A stretch of DNA of 54,088 bases. It comes from Prochlorococcus sp. MIT 0701. GTDB lineage: Bacteria; Cyanobacteriota; Cyanobacteriia; PCC-6307; Cyanobiaceae. Both the position numbers and the translations under genes were made by a program. The notes below the pieces were generated by a model. That model was given only the letters and a program-made list of their open reading frames with translations, did not search any database and was not told the DNA's origin. The DNA lies in contig NZ_JNBA01000011.1 in assembly GCF_000760295.1 (NCBI RefSeq), positions 1 to 54,088 of the forward strand, given 5' to 3'. Below are positions 15,648 through 27,285 of the stretch, piece by piece. Positions within the stretch are counted from its first letter, which is position 1; each line of letters opens with the position of its first letter.

Positions 15648-16562
15648 GTGAGTGAAGGACATCGTGATTTGAGTTCAGCCTTGCAGCGCTCCATCGATGC
15701 CGGAGCGGTGACGATCACTGCTGAGGTCATGCCTCCTCGTGGTGCAGATCCTGCTCATTCCTTGTCGATGGCTCAAGGTTTGAAAGGTTATGTTCATGCC
15801 ATCAATGTGACTGATGGCAGCCGTGCAGTGATGCGGATGAGCAGCCTTGCTCTCTGCCGGTTGCTGTTAGATGAGGGTCTTGAACCGATTTTGCAGCTCG
15901 CTTGCCGTGATCGCAATCGGATAGCCCTTCAATCAGATTTACTTGGCGCTCATGCCCTGGGTATTCGCAACTTGCTCTGCCTCACAGGTGATCCGGTCCG
16001 GGTCGGTGATCAACCTGAGGCGAGACCTGTTCATGACTACGAGTCGGTGAAATTGCTGCATCAGGTCGCTGCCTTCAACCGTGCGGAGGACCCTGTTTCG
16101 GGATTACTCCCTGATGGAGCGACTGCTTTGTTTGCTGGGGCCGCTGCTGATCCCAATTGCCAGAGCTTGAGTGGTCTGCGTCGTCGCCTCGAACGAAAGA
16201 AGGAGGCCGGCGCTCGCTTTCTTCAGACTCAGATGGTGATGAAACCCGCTGTGCTTGAACACTTTTGCAATGAGGTGGCCAATCCCCTTGGCTTACCTGT
16301 GCTTGCTGGGGTGTTTTTGCTGAAATCAGCTCGTAATGCAAGCTTCATTAATAGGGTTGTGCCTGGAGCATGCATTCCTGAATCACTTGTGGTTCGGCTG
16401 GAGGAAGCATCTGATCCAATGGCTGAGGGGATCGCTATTGCTGCTGAGCAGGTAAGGAGTTATTTGTCTCTTACCCAGGGCGTTCATCTGATGGCCGTGA
16501 AAGCAGAAGAGCGCATCCCCGAGATTCTTGATCAAGCAGGAATCAGCTTGGTGCCGGTGTGA
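15648..16562 (+). CDS. metF: Methylenetetrahydrofolate reductase
   Basis: A 304-residue FAD-dependent enzyme that makes 5-methyl-THF for methionine synthesis. It has the TIM-barrel motifs TITAEVMPPRGADP, INVTDGSRAVMRMSS, QLACRDRNRIALQSDLLGAHALGIRNLLCLTGDP and AGARFLQTQMVMKP. The start is GTG at 15648. The 3' end overlaps the convergent sugar-nucleotide transferase gene by 20 bp. Confidence 0.93.
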   Translation: MSEGHRDLSSALQRSIDAGAVTITAEVMPPRGADPAHSLSMAQGLKGYVHAINVTDGSRAVMRMSSLALCRLLLDEGLEPILQLACRDRNRIALQSDLLGAHALGIRNLLCLTGDPVRVGDQPEARPVHDYESVKLLHQVAAFNRAEDPVSGLLPDGATALFAGAAADPNCQSLSGLRRRLERKKEAGARFLQTQMVMKPAVLEHFCNEVANPLGLPVLAGVFLLKSARNASFINRVVPGACIPESLVVRLEEASDPMAEGIAIAAEQVRSYLSLTQGVHLMAVKAEERIPEILDQAGISLVPV

Positions 16563-17721
16563 GGTCTGTGCCAAGCAGTTCGGCCATGGCCTTCTGCTGA
16601 GGAGATGGTTCCACAAGGTCTTGGCGCCTTGCATCGGTGATCAGCCAATCAAGGGCTGCTTCTTGAAGGTCAAAGTGATCGCCATTTTTGCCAACGCAGT
16701 AACGGCCAAACACCAGCTTTTCCACCAGCTGCACACCAGGTCCAATACGGGAATAGTCAAAGATGATCGAGTTGTCGACGGTTGCCCCCTCGCAGATGCA
16801 ACAGCTAGGGCCGATCATTGATGGCCCAATAATTGTTGCTCCATCTTCGATGCGGGTCATGCCACCTACATAAATTGGGCCTTGCACATTGATCTTGTCC
16901 CAGTTTGCGGCAACGTTCAAGCCTGTGTAGATGCCAGGACGGACCTCTTTACCAGGGATGCCTACTTGGCGAACCTCTCCTTGCAGCACGCTGCGAATGG
17001 CCCTCCAATAATCGGGAACCTTGCCAATGTCCACCCATTCGAAATCCATTGGTAGGGCGAAGAAAGGTAAGCCCATCTCCACCAGCTTGGGGAATAGGTC
17101 AGAGCCGATATCGAAGGGTTGGTCCGAAGGAATGTGCTCGAAAATCTCTGGTTCAAAGAGATAGATGCCTGTGTTGATTGTGTCGCTTAGCGCTGCATCA
17201 GTGGCGGGTTTTTCTTGGAATGCCTGAACACAATCATTCTCGTCTGTGACCACCACGCCATAGCTGCTTACTTGATCTTTAGGGACTCGTTTGGTCACCA
17301 AGCTGGCCAGAGCGCCTTTGGCACGATGGCGTCTCACGGCTTCTGAGAGGTCGAGATCAATGAGGGCGTCACCACAGAGCACCACAAAGGTGTCATCAAA
17401 GAATTGCTGAAAGTCTTGGATTTTTTTGAGGCCGCCAGCGGAACCAAGGGCATCGCCAATTAGTTCTCCCTCTTCGATGCGTCCCTCGAAGCTGTAGGCG
17501 ATTTCTACGCCAAAGCGCTGGCCATCTCGGAAGTAGTTTTCAATTTCCTCAGCTAGGTGAGACACATTCACCATCACTTCTTTGAAGCCGTGCTCCTTCA
17601 GCAGTTCGAGCAGAAACTCCATCACGGGTTTCTGAAGGATGGGAATCATCGGCTTGGGGATCACGTGGGTGATCGGCTGGACGCGCGTCCCTTTGCCGGC
17701 CGCCAAAATCATCGCCTTCAT
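16543..17721 (-). CDS. NDP-sugar pyrophosphorylase (mannose-/glucose-1-phosphate nucleotidyltransferase type)
   Basis: A 392-residue protein. The N-terminal nucleotidyltransferase fold begins MKAMILAAGKGTRVQPITHVIPKPMIPI, with the GXGTR-type nucleotide-binding loop, and has VVLCGDALIDLDLSEAV with the metal-binding Asp. The C-terminal part (residues 260-360) has left-handed beta-helix hexapeptides (GPIYVGGMTRIEDGATIIGPSMIGPSC). It activates a sugar 1-phosphate for polysaccharide or glycolipid synthesis. The exact sugar cannot be told. It lies 45 bp downstream of scpA on the same strand. Confidence 0.88.
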   Translation of the reverse strand: MKAMILAAGKGTRVQPITHVIPKPMIPILQKPVMEFLLELLKEHGFKEVMVNVSHLAEEIENYFRDGQRFGVEIAYSFEGRIEEGELIGDALGSAGGLKKIQDFQQFFDDTFVVLCGDALIDLDLSEAVRRHRAKGALASLVTKRVPKDQVSSYGVVVTDENDCVQAFQEKPATDAALSDTINTGIYLFEPEIFEHIPSDQPFDIGSDLFPKLVEMGLPFFALPMDFEWVDIGKVPDYWRAIRSVLQGEVRQVGIPGKEVRPGIYTGLNVAANWDKINVQGPIYVGGMTRIEDGATIIGPSMIGPSCCICEGATVDNSIIFDYSRIGPGVQLVEKLVFGRYCVGKNGDHFDLQEAALDWLITDARRQDLVEPSPQQKAMAELLGTDLTPAPS

Positions 17722-17766
17722 TGGCGTTGTTAGGCCTCAGGTCGTTCAAACAACATAGACCTCCAT

Positions 17767-18681
17767 TCAGGCGGCATTCACGGCCTCGGCCGGCGTGGCA
17801 GCTGGCACGTGAAGGCTGGTAAGCGGCAGTTGAGCAATTGTTCCTGGGGCCAGCAGTCGCTTGAGGAGTAGGGGGGCATAGAGAGATCCTTCCTGCGCCA
17901 GCTCCACTTTCCCCTGTGAGCATAGAAATAACAGAGCCCAGAACACGCCCACCCGATCAGTGTCCAGGTCTGCTGTTGAGACCTGTTCCCACTGACCAAC
18001 CAACACTTCGAAATCAACCCAATGCAGAGCCTGTTCCCAATCGTTGAGGAAGACTCCTAAGGCTGCAGTCGTTTCAGGAAGTTTTTCCCGGTGAGCCAGA
18101 GCGGTGACTTGGGCAATGGCCTCACGCTCGCTAAAACGTTTATTGCGTTTGCGGCGTCGCTGTTGCAGTTCGTCGGATTCGAGTTGCTCGGCGATGGATT
18201 CCAGTTGTTCGATTAACTCCCCAAGGGTCACTGGCCTGCGAAGGGGTGGTGGTGCTGCCGGACGACGTAATAGGTGGCGCTCTGGGCGCCTGGGCAGTGC
18301 AAAACTTGGATCTAGCCAGCCTTGCTCTCCCAGCTCTGCTTCGAAGCCTTCTTCATATAGAGGTTCCGGTGGAAAGGTTTGGGCTTCTAGAACCTCTGCT
18401 TTTAGACCAACCAGTACGGATGCGGCCAAAAAGGCTTCACTGCTGTCAGCTAAATCCTGTTCATAACTGCCGCCTTGCCGTTGAACTTGTACGGCCACTT
18501 GCCGGGGCACCTCAATCCGTTGGCGTAGTTGATCGAGGAAACCATCAACCACAGCGATCACATCGACATCCCAGGGATCTAATTCGCCTCGCTCTGCGGC
18601 ATCTTGCAGCAGGCGGATCGCAAGGCGTGCGCCTGAATCAGTCCCCCTGGTCAGTCCATCATCCTGCAAGGTAAAGATCAC
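17767..18681 (-). CDS. scpA: Segregation and condensation protein A
   Basis: A 304-residue kleisin subunit of the SMC-ScpAB condensin. The N-terminal part reads ARLAIRLLQDAAERGELDPWDVDVIAVVDGFLDQL and the C-terminal winged helix reads VGVFWALLFLCSQGKVELAQEGSLYAPLLL. The middle is a variable acidic linker. The start is GTG at 18681. Imperfect direct repeats lie just upstream of it. Confidence 0.93.
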   Translation of the reverse strand: MIFTLQDDGLTRGTDSGARLAIRLLQDAAERGELDPWDVDVIAVVDGFLDQLRQRIEVPRQVAVQVQRQGGSYEQDLADSSEAFLAASVLVGLKAEVLEAQTFPPEPLYEEGFEAELGEQGWLDPSFALPRRPERHLLRRPAAPPPLRRPVTLGELIEQLESIAEQLESDELQQRRRKRNKRFSEREAIAQVTALAHREKLPETTAALGVFLNDWEQALHWVDFEVLVGQWEQVSTADLDTDRVGVFWALLFLCSQGKVELAQEGSLYAPLLLKRLLAPGTIAQLPLTSLHVPAATPAEAVNAA

Positions 18682-18773
18682 GCTTTAAATAAGCTATCGA
18701 TCTTGTTAGGCGTGCGCTAGGGGGGATTTCATAGATCATCATGCTTTTAAAAAGCTATATGAATTTTGTTAAG
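18682..18773. repeat. Imperfect direct repeat upstream of scpA
   Basis: GCTTTAAATAAGCTATCGAT with TTGTTAG following (18682-18710), and GCTTTTAAAAAGCTATATGA with TTTTGTTAAG following (18743-18773), are alike over about 30 bp. They lie at the scpA 5' end and could be paired regulatory sites or a small duplication. Confidence 0.4.
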
Positions 18774-19114
18774 AGGAAGCTGATGAGATGGTTTCTAGTC
18801 AGCTTTCAATTCAAAGGTTGATCGTCTTGCTTTGTCTTGGTCACTTGAGTTGGTGGCTTAGAGGTTTAGGTCGGGATTGCTTGGCATGGTTCTAGATCAG
18901 CCACTCCAGGCAGCGAATAACCATCAATTGTTAGCCCTTAGACCTGCAATGACATCTAAAAAGGGTTCGAGAGAATTGTGAATCGCTTTGTTGAGTTCGA
19001 GGCACAAGATCAAGATGAAATTGATCTTACGAATCCCTTGAAATAGCAATTAGCTAACAATTACTGCGTCAGACTTCAGGGTTAAGTCTCTGTGAAGAGA
19101 AAGGCCGAAGTCTC
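18774..19114. other. Intergenic, no gene seen
   Basis: 341 AT-rich bases between the scpA promoter side and the ndhD 3' end. Only a 31-codon frame (18886) with no family resemblance is present. No RNA gene or strong hairpin is seen. Confidence 0.4.
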
Positions 19115-20806
19115 TTATTTCCTAGTGAGCTGCTCCGATCGCGTTTGACTGATCGGCAGCCTTGGGGATGAGATCACAGCAGGTGTCATGGTGGTGTTTC
19201 GAATCATCAATGCTGAGGGTTTTTTGATGCGTTGCATGGCGAGCTCATCTCGCTTTACTAGTGCTTGGATGGATGCGGTATAGCTATCGGTCACTAGTCG
19301 GGGGTAGAGGCCAATGCCGATGATCGGCACGAGTAAGCAGCTAATGATGTAGACCTCTCTTGGTTCCGCATCAACAAGGTTGGTATGGGAGACAAGTTGG
19401 TCATTTTCTTTGCCGAAGAAGATTTCTCTCAGCATGGAGAGTAGATAGATGGGAGTAAGAATGACGCCGATTGCCGCAAGCCCTGCAATCACAATCCGGA
19501 ATGTCAGCGTGTAGGCCTCATCGGTCGCAAAGCCCACGAACACCATCAATTCAGATACGAAGCCACTCATGCCAGGAAGGGCGAGTGAGGCGAGTGCACA
19601 GACTGTCCATAGCGCGAACATGATTCGCATCTTTTGACCCACTCCTCCCATCTCATCAAGTTGCAAGGTGTGAGTGCGGTCGTAGGTGGCTCCTACAAGG
19701 AAGAACAGACTGGCTCCGATTAGACCATGACTGATCATCTGCAACATGGCGCCACTCGTTCCTAGGGCACTGAAGCTGCCAATGCCGATCAGTACAAAGC
19801 CCATGTGGCTAATTGAGCTATAGGCGATCTTGCGTTTGAGGTTGCGCTGGGCGAAGGAGGTGAGAGCGGCATAGATGATGTTGACCACCCCAAGCACGAT
19901 CAGAAGTGGTGCGAACTGGGCATGGGCTTCAGGTAGCAGTTGAGCGTTAAAGCGCATCAAGGCATAGCCGCCCATCTTCAGCAGGATTCCAGCAAGCAGC
20001 ATGTGAACTGGCGCCGTTGCTTCTCCATGGGCGTCTGGCAGCCAGGTGTGTAGAGGCACAATCGGCAGCTTGACGCCGAAGGCAATCAGCAGTCCCGCAT
20101 AACAGAGCAACTGGAAACCTGTACCAAAGCTTTGTTGGGCGAGGTTGGTGTATTCGAAGTTGGGTGTGCCTCCGCCGAAGAACCCCATCGCTAGGGCCAC
20201 CAGCAGAATGAACAGCGAACTGCCAGCTGTATAAATGATGAATTTTGTGGCTGCATATTGCCGTTTTTTGCCACCCCAGATCGCTAGCAGCAGATAGACC
20301 GGCAACAATTCCAGTTCCCAGGCCAGGAAGAACAGCAGCATGTCTTGAACGGCAAAAACTGCGATCTGGCCGCCATCCATGGCCAGGATCAGGAAAAAGA
20401 ACAGCTTGGGCTTGAAAGTCACTGGCCAGGCTGCCAGGACAGCCAGTGCTGTGATGAAACTGGTGAGCAGAATGAGTGGCATCGAGATGCCATCTGCTCC
20501 GACGGCCCAGGTGAGGCCCAGATCAGGTAGCCAGCTCACCCGTTCGGATAGTTGTAAGCCGCTAAGACTGGGGTCATAGCCGTATAGGTAGGCAGCCACG
20601 GTGATCAGAAAGGTCACCAGGGCGATGCCGAGTGCAAACCAACGAACCTGCTTCCCCTCCCCTTCATCAGGGATGAACGGCACCAGAAAGGCACCCACAA
20701 TTGGGAACAGAATTGAGAGGCTCAGCCAGGGGAAGTTAGCGCTCACTTCATCGCTCAGCAGCTCTGCACCTGTTTCCAAGGGTGCGCTTATGGCAAACTC
20801 CAGCAC
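19115..20806 (-). CDS. ndhD: NDH-1 subunit NdhD (NuoM-like)
   Basis: A 563-residue proton-pumping antiporter-like subunit with about 14 spans. The family motifs are [58 protein letters not shown] and [19 protein letters not shown]. It starts at GTG 20806. It lies 90 bp downstream of ndhF on the same strand, so the two are probably expressed together as the distal membrane arm of the NDH-1L form. The D1 rather than a CO2-uptake D3/D4 type is inferred from its pairing with ndhF. Confidence 0.95.
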   Translation of the reverse strand: MLEFAISAPLETGAELLSDEVSANFPWLSLSILFPIVGAFLVPFIPDEGEGKQVRWFALGIALVTFLITVAAYLYGYDPSLSGLQLSERVSWLPDLGLTWAVGADGISMPLILLTSFITALAVLAAWPVTFKPKLFFFLILAMDGGQIAVFAVQDMLLFFLAWELELLPVYLLLAIWGGKKRQYAATKFIIYTAGSSLFILLVALAMGFFGGGTPNFEYTNLAQQSFGTGFQLLCYAGLLIAFGVKLPIVPLHTWLPDAHGEATAPVHMLLAGILLKMGGYALMRFNAQLLPEAHAQFAPLLIVLGVVNIIYAALTSFAQRNLKRKIAYSSISHMGFVLIGIGSFSALGTSGAMLQMISHGLIGASLFFLVGATYDRTHTLQLDEMGGVGQKMRIMFALWTVCALASLALPGMSGFVSELMVFVGFATDEAYTLTFRIVIAGLAAIGVILTPIYLLSMLREIFFGKENDQLVSHTNLVDAEPREVYIISCLLVPIIGIGLYPRLVTDSYTASIQALVKRDELAMQRIKKPSALMIRNTTMTPAVISSPRLPISQTRSEQLTRK

Positions 20807-20895
20807 GGACAGGCCTTTTCAGCACTGGACGGAGTGTAGAAATGCTTGGCGTTCTGACACTGCCTCGATAGGGGTTAACACACAATTTGGTTTGA

Positions 20896-22908
20896 TCAGC
20901 TCACAGGACTGCCTAGGACGCCGAAAAGCACGACCAAGGCGATGACACCACCGAAAACGATTAGGGCGTAAAACTGAGCGCGGCCTGTTTCAAAGTACTT
21001 AAGACCTTCGCCACTTCCAAGCGTGAGTAGGCCGGTGAGATTAACCACGCCGTCCACAACCTTGGCATCCACCTCAAGCACTTCACGAGCCAGTTTGCGG
21101 CTGCCGCGTACGAAGATCTTTTCATTGATGTCATCCAAATACCACTTGTTGGCCAGGAAGGTATTGATGGCAGGGAAGCGATTGGCTAATAGTTCTTCGA
21201 GATCCAGGCGGTGCAGTGCATAGGCCAAGACAGCCAAGCTGATGCCTGCCGTTGAAATCGCCACTGAAGCACCTGCGAGTGGCAGGAATTCACTCCAGCT
21301 GAATGTTGCGGCCATTTCAAGGGCCTCCTCTGGGTTGAGCAGGCCTGCAAAGCGGCTGTTCCAGGGGGTGCCGAGTAGACCGATCAGCATCGAGGGCACT
21401 GCCAAGATTGCTAATGGCAGAGTCATGGACCAGGGCGACTCATGCAGTACCCCGGCTTGATGAGGGTGTTCGTCTTCACTGCCTTTGCCTGCAGCAGCAA
21501 GCAGTTTTGTCTGTAGGGCTTTGTCGTTTCCGCGGAATGGCCCTTCAAATGTGAGGAAGTAGAGGCGGAACATGTAGAAGGCCGTCATCCCTGCTGTCAG
21601 AAAGCCGACAACCCAGAGCAATGGGAAGGTCGTGAATGCTTGTCCCAGAATTTCGTCCTTGCTCCAGAAGCCGGCTAGAGGTGGAATACCGCTGATGGCA
21701 ATGCAGCCGATCAGGAAGGTGATGGCGGTGATCGGCATTTTTTGGCGCAGGCCGCCCATCAGCCGCATGTCTTGGGCCAGGATGGGCTCGTGACCAACAA
21801 CGTCTTCCATGGAGTGGATCACTGAACCTGAGCCAAGGAAAAGCATGGCCTTGAAAAAGGCATGGGTCACCAGGTGGAACATTCCTGCTACGGGTGCGCC
21901 GCAGCCCATCGCCAGCATCATGTATCCAAGTTGAGACACCGTGCTGTAAGCAAGTCCCTTCTTGAGGTCCATCTGGGTGAGCGCGATGGACGCTCCCAGA
22001 AAACAGGTGATCGTGCCGATCACGGCGATCACCAAACCCACCAAGGGGAACTGACTGTAGAGAGGTTCGAGCCTGGCAACGAGGAAGACACCGGCTGCCA
22101 CCATGGTTGCCGCATGGATGAGAGCTGAAATTGGTGTGGGCCCTTCCATGGCATCGGGAAGCCAAACATGAAGGGGGAATTGAGCTGACTTTGCCATCGG
22201 CCCCATGAAGACCAACAGACATAACGTCACAGCCGCCCAGCCGGGCACGGTGCCGCTCGCGATGGCATCTGATAAGCCATTAGCGATGCCATTGAAATCA
22301 AAACTGCCTGTTGCCCAGAACAGCCCGAGAATGCCCAGGAGCAAGCCAAAATCACCCACACGGTTGACGACAAAGGCCTTTTGAGCTGCATGGGCGGCAC
22401 CATCTCGGTCGTACCAGAAGCCCACCAGGAGATATGAGCACATCCCTACCAGCTCCCAGAACACATAGATTTCGAGAAGGTTTGGGCTGATAATCAAGCC
22501 CAGCATCGAGCTGCTGAACAGGGCTAGATAGGTAAAGAAGCGCACGTAGCCCTTGTCGTGGGCCATGTAGCCGTGGGAGTAGATCATCACCAGCAGAGCG
22601 ATGGTGGTGACCAGGGCAAGCATCACGGCTCCAAGGGGATCAATCACATAACCCATTGGCAGAATGAAACTGCCGGCGCTGGCCCAGACGAAGAGATGTT
22701 CGACAGGTTCGCCACCGGCCAGCTGCTCCGCGAGGACTGCATAGCTCAAGACGGCTGCAGCACCAAGAGAGGTGAGCAGCAGCACTGCTACCGGCTTACG
22801 CAGGCGGTTAATGGTGCGGTTGAAACTGATTAGTCCCAGGCCTGTGGCGATCGCTCCGAGGAGGGGGAACACCGGGATTAACCAGGCGAGGTCGGCGGCC
22901 GAGGTCAT
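20896..22908 (-). CDS. ndhF: NDH-1 subunit NdhF (NuoL-like)
   Basis: A 670-residue antiporter-like subunit. Its motifs are YVIDPLGAVMLALVTTIALLVMIYSHGYM, IYVFWELVGMCSYLLVGFWYD, PLHVWLPDAMEGPTPISALIHAATMVAAGVFLVARL and GLAYSTVSQLGYMMLAMG. The C-terminal part includes the long lateral helix and a final span. I chose ATG 22908 (MTSAADLAWLIPVFPLLGA) over the frame's first ATG at 22941, which adds a segment outside the family. Confidence 0.95.
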   Translation of the reverse strand: MTSAADLAWLIPVFPLLGAIATGLGLISFNRTINRLRKPVAVLLLTSLGAAAVLSYAVLAEQLAGGEPVEHLFVWASAGSFILPMGYVIDPLGAVMLALVTTIALLVMIYSHGYMAHDKGYVRFFTYLALFSSSMLGLIISPNLLEIYVFWELVGMCSYLLVGFWYDRDGAAHAAQKAFVVNRVGDFGLLLGILGLFWATGSFDFNGIANGLSDAIASGTVPGWAAVTLCLLVFMGPMAKSAQFPLHVWLPDAMEGPTPISALIHAATMVAAGVFLVARLEPLYSQFPLVGLVIAVIGTITCFLGASIALTQMDLKKGLAYSTVSQLGYMMLAMGCGAPVAGMFHLVTHAFFKAMLFLGSGSVIHSMEDVVGHEPILAQDMRLMGGLRQKMPITAITFLIGCIAISGIPPLAGFWSKDEILGQAFTTFPLLWVVGFLTAGMTAFYMFRLYFLTFEGPFRGNDKALQTKLLAAAGKGSEDEHPHQAGVLHESPWSMTLPLAILAVPSMLIGLLGTPWNSRFAGLLNPEEALEMAATFSWSEFLPLAGASVAISTAGISLAVLAYALHRLDLEELLANRFPAINTFLANKWYLDDINEKIFVRGSRKLAREVLEVDAKVVDGVVNLTGLLTLGSGEGLKYFETGRAQFYALIVFGGVIALVVLFGVLGSPVS

Positions 22909-22942
22909 CCGGTCCAGGCAGGATCCTGGGAGTGTAGGCAAT

Positions 22943-23689
22943 TCAGCTCAGAAGGCCCTCCAGCTTGGAGGAAAGGAAGGCCGCGCTGCCGATGGGGATG
23001 AAGCGATGGGCATACCAGAACACTCCCACAGCAATAGCGATTCCTAGCTGGGAAGGCTTCAGAGCCTCTTGCCATAGCAATTGTTGTCGTCCATCGATTA
23101 CCGCCCTGAAGGGGATTACGGAGGTGTTTTGACGCAGTTCCTCAAAAGCATCACCGAAACGAGCTTGCAATCTGCGATCGCCATGCCATACAGCAAATAA
23201 GTGATGGCCGATCAGGCCTACACAAGTCACCAGCATGAAGCTGCTGCCAATCCAGAGTGCATGGGTAAAACACCAGAGGATTTGGCCAATGGCTTGGGGA
23301 TGTCTACTGATGCGGATGATCCCCGTGGCATAAAGCCGTACTTTCGGCTTGAGCAAGGCGGGGATTTCCAGCAGGTTGTAGGTAGCGGGATAGAGGAAGA
23401 GGAAACTGATGGCCGTGAGGGCCCAGATCATTGGCACCATGCCTGGCACCCCTTGCAGATTCCAGAGCCGCACCCCGTCATAGCGATGTGCGAGGAAGTA
23501 ACCGATCACCACCACAGCAGAGGGAATGCTTGTTGCGGCAAAAATCAATCTCCATGCCCTGGCCCCGATCTTGGTTTCGGCATGGCTACGTAGGGCTGCT
23601 CCGCCGCTGTGGATCACAGCGAAGAGAAACAACAGCCCAAGCATCACAAGGGTGCTGTGATGGAGCCCAGTGGATGACAATTGTGCCAA
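22943..23689 (-). CDS. NnrU-family membrane protein, Z-ISO-like
   Basis: A 248-residue protein with about six spans. It begins near [24 protein letters not shown], and its conserved core ([46 protein letters not shown]) carries several His residues. This is the NnrU family, which includes plant 15-cis-zeta-carotene isomerase (Z-ISO), whose His residues bind haem. The carotenoid genes pds and crtB lie 2 kb away, so a Z-ISO-like role is an attractive inference but not shown. The start is uncertain (TTG 23689 or a later ATG). It is divergent from rbcR. Confidence 0.8.
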   Translation of the reverse strand: MAQLSSTGLHHSTLVMLGLLFLFAVIHSGGAALRSHAETKIGARAWRLIFAATSIPSAVVVIGYFLAHRYDGVRLWNLQGVPGMVPMIWALTAISFLFLYPATYNLLEIPALLKPKVRLYATGIIRISRHPQAIGQILWCFTHALWIGSSFMLVTCVGLIGHHLFAVWHGDRRLQARFGDAFEELRQNTSVIPFRAVIDGRQQLLWQEALKPSQLGIAIAVGVFWYAHRFIPIGSAAFLSSKLEGLLS

Positions 23690-23777
23690 GCGGCCGTGGC
23701 AATGGTGCTCGATTCTGGCGCCCAGGCTTTTCCGCTTACAGTTTTTCTATTGTTGCTGCCGGGTTGGCAGGTCCTCC

Positions 23778-24749
23778 ATGGCCGATCTGCCTTTCACCCT
23801 CGATCAGTTGCGCATCCTCCACGCAATCGTGAGTGAGGGCAGCTTCAAGAAAGCAGCCGATAGCCTTTACGTCACTCAGCCGGCGGTGAGCCTGCAGATT
23901 CAGAACCTGGAGAAGCAGTTAGAGGTCTCCTTGTTTGATCGTGGGGGCCGCAAGGCTCAGCTAACCGAAGCGGGCCGACTTCTGTTGAGCTACTGCGAGA
24001 GGATTCTTAGTCAGTGCCAGGAAGCCTGCCGAGCTCTTGATGATCTTCATAACCTCAAAGGTGGATCATTAGTCATTGGGGCTAGCCAGACGACTGGCAC
24101 CTATTTGATGCCGCGCATGATTGGCTTATTTCGCCAAAAGTACCCGGACGTTTCCGTGCAATTGCAAGTGCACAGCACCCGACGCACCGGCTGGAGCATT
24201 GCCAATGGTCAAATTGATCTAGCGATCATTGGTGGCGAGCTTCCGTCGGAGCTCAACGAACTTCTTCAGGTTTTGCCTTACGCCAGCGATGAACTGGCCC
24301 TAGTTCTTCCGGTGAAACATCCCTTGTCGAGGCTTGTTGAACTCACCAAGGAAGATCTCTATCGCTTGGGTTTTATCAGTCTTGATTCCCAGTCCACCAC
24401 TCGCAAGATGCTGGACCAGCTCCTAGCTCGATCCGGCTTGGATGTGCAGCGCTTGCGGATAGAGATGGAGCTCAATTCTCTTGAGGCGATCAAGAATGCA
24501 GTTCAATCTGGTCTTGGGGCAGCCTTTCTGCCTGTGGTATCGATTGAACGTGAACTAACCGCTGGCACAGTGCATAAGCCGGTGGTGGTTGATCTGCAGG
24601 TGCGGCGTCAGTTGAAGTTGATCAGCCATCCTGCGCGTTACTGTTCACGCGCAGCAGAAGCCTTTAGACGGGATGTGCTGCCAGTGTTCGCTAGTGCCGA
24701 CAGCCCCCTGCGTCAGAGTAGGGCTGTGATTGCAGATAGCAACGGCTAA
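23778..24749 (+). CDS. rbcR: LysR-type regulator RbcR
   Basis: A 323-residue LysR regulator. The N-terminal helix-turn-helix is [43 protein letters not shown]. The effector domain begins [28 protein letters not shown]. The [11 protein letters not shown] start and the [23 protein letters not shown] segment match RbcR (Ycf30), the activator of Rubisco and carbon-fixation genes in cyanobacteria and red plastids. The ATG at 23778 is used, since upstream codons overlap the NnrU gene on the other strand. It sits next to ndhF, as in other cyanobacteria. Confidence 0.92.
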   Translation: MADLPFTLDQLRILHAIVSEGSFKKAADSLYVTQPAVSLQIQNLEKQLEVSLFDRGGRKAQLTEAGRLLLSYCERILSQCQEACRALDDLHNLKGGSLVIGASQTTGTYLMPRMIGLFRQKYPDVSVQLQVHSTRRTGWSIANGQIDLAIIGGELPSELNELLQVLPYASDELALVLPVKHPLSRLVELTKEDLYRLGFISLDSQSTTRKMLDQLLARSGLDVQRLRIEMELNSLEAIKNAVQSGLGAAFLPVVSIERELTAGTVHKPVVVDLQVRRQLKLISHPARYCSRAAEAFRRDVLPVFASADSPLRQSRAVIADSNG

Positions 24750-24757
24750 GAGTCGAC

Positions 24758-25411
24758 TCAGAATTGATCCGCTTCGGGTGTTATGCCCACGGAATCGTCA
24801 GCAACTCCTTTAGTAATAAATTTATTCTCTCTGATATCTGTCTGGTAGACGCAGCGGACGATGGGTTTATCGCGGATTGAACCGATGTAGGCAAAGGTGT
24901 TCATGCGTTGCTTGCACTCTCTCACCTGGTTATTGGTGACCGCACCTTGTTTTTCCAGCACCGTCCAGTTTTCCCGACGAATGACACAGCCAGGCTGCAG
25001 GCTGGGCTGGGTGACGAAACTGCTTGAAGGGTTAAGCGTGGTGTACATCTCAACGTCAATGACGAGGGCACTGGCTCCCCATTGCCGGCAGAATTCAGGA
25101 TCGGGTACAGCCATATCCAGCTGCTGACCGCTAGCAATATTGCCTTGATCGCCCCCAGTGGTGCTAGTGACAGCACTGCCGATCCCGATCCCCACGATCA
25201 GAACCCCTGCGAGCACAGCCAGGCTGGCTGTATTCAAGCGGATTCCATTGCCTCCAGGTGGGGAGGGAGGGCCAGAACGATTTGAAGGGGAACGGTCATA
25301 GTTGGAGCCATCGCTTTCATAGCGGTTGCGGCGGGAGTAGCGGTCCCCGCGGCCTCCCTCTTGACCGTAGTTCTCAGGAGGTGATTGGCGGTTGTAACGG
25401 GAGCGATTCAC
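24758..25411 (-). CDS. DUF3172 family single-span protein
   Basis: A 217-residue protein. Residues 1-57 are disordered and rich in Arg, Ser, Tyr, Gly and Pro. One span follows at about 60-83 ([20 protein letters not shown]). The conserved outer domain ([25 protein letters not shown], then CVIRRENW and [28 protein letters not shown]) has four Cys that could pair. The family is widespread in cyanobacteria and its function is unknown. Its ATG overlaps the ndhM stop, so it is probably co-transcribed with ndhM. Confidence 0.88.
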   Translation of the reverse strand: MNRSRYNRQSPPENYGQEGGRGDRYSRRNRYESDGSNYDRSPSNRSGPPSPPGGNGIRLNTASLAVLAGVLIVGIGIGSAVTSTTGGDQGNIASGQQLDMAVPDPEFCRQWGASALVIDVEMYTTLNPSSSFVTQPSLQPGCVIRRENWTVLEKQGAVTNNQVRECKQRMNTFAYIGSIRDKPIVRCVYQTDIRENKFITKGVADDSVGITPEADQF

Positions 25412-25755
25412 AACAGCTCAGGTGTACGCGGGAGCCCCATGGAGTAATTCAACACGCGGCACTCTGGGTTGTAGCTTAATTTTCCAGCCTGAAGCAGCTG
25501 GCGGATGGTCCCTTCTAGCTCTGAGCCGATTCGCCGCAGGTTGTAATCACTCAGTTCGCCTCCGGCATGTGAGGCCACCAACTCTTGGAAGCGTTGCTGG
25601 ATCTCTTTTGTGATCGATTCTGTCCAAAGGAACTCGTTGTCAGGATCGAGATCAAGCGTGAGCTGGTCGGGGTCTGGAACGAGATCATTGTTTTCAACCC
25701 TGGCCGTGAAGATCCTTACGTGACGGGTCGTGCACTTCAACAGGGTCTCGTTCAT
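25408..25755 (-). CDS. ndhM: NDH-1 subunit NdhM
   Basis: A 115-residue cyanobacterial/plastid-specific hydrophilic NDH-1 subunit. Signatures are [40 protein letters not shown] and [20 protein letters not shown]. It stabilises the ferredoxin-docking arm of the complex. The stop overlaps the start of the DUF3172 gene by 4 bp. It is divergent from pds, with 108 bp between the starts. Confidence 0.95.
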   Translation of the reverse strand: MNETLLKCTTRHVRIFTARVENNDLVPDPDQLTLDLDPDNEFLWTESITKEIQQRFQELVASHAGGELSDYNLRRIGSELEGTIRQLLQAGKLSYNPECRVLNYSMGLPRTPELL

Positions 25756-25842
25756 GGCATGGACCGGTCCGCCAATGGGGACCGCTAGAGCAATTGAAGT
25801 GACTCTAGGAAGAGGATGGGGGAGGGCTCCTTTTAGGGTTGA

Positions 25843-27282
<1,440 letters not shown>

Positions 27283-27285
27283 AGA

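Noticed and set aside
18886-18981. 31-codon ORF in the scpA-ndhD gap
   Set aside because: Too short, with no ribosome binding site and no recognisable pattern.
21545-22222. 225-codon ORF in another frame inside ndhF
   Set aside because: Shadow of ndhF, with Ser/Arg/His-rich composition and no domain.
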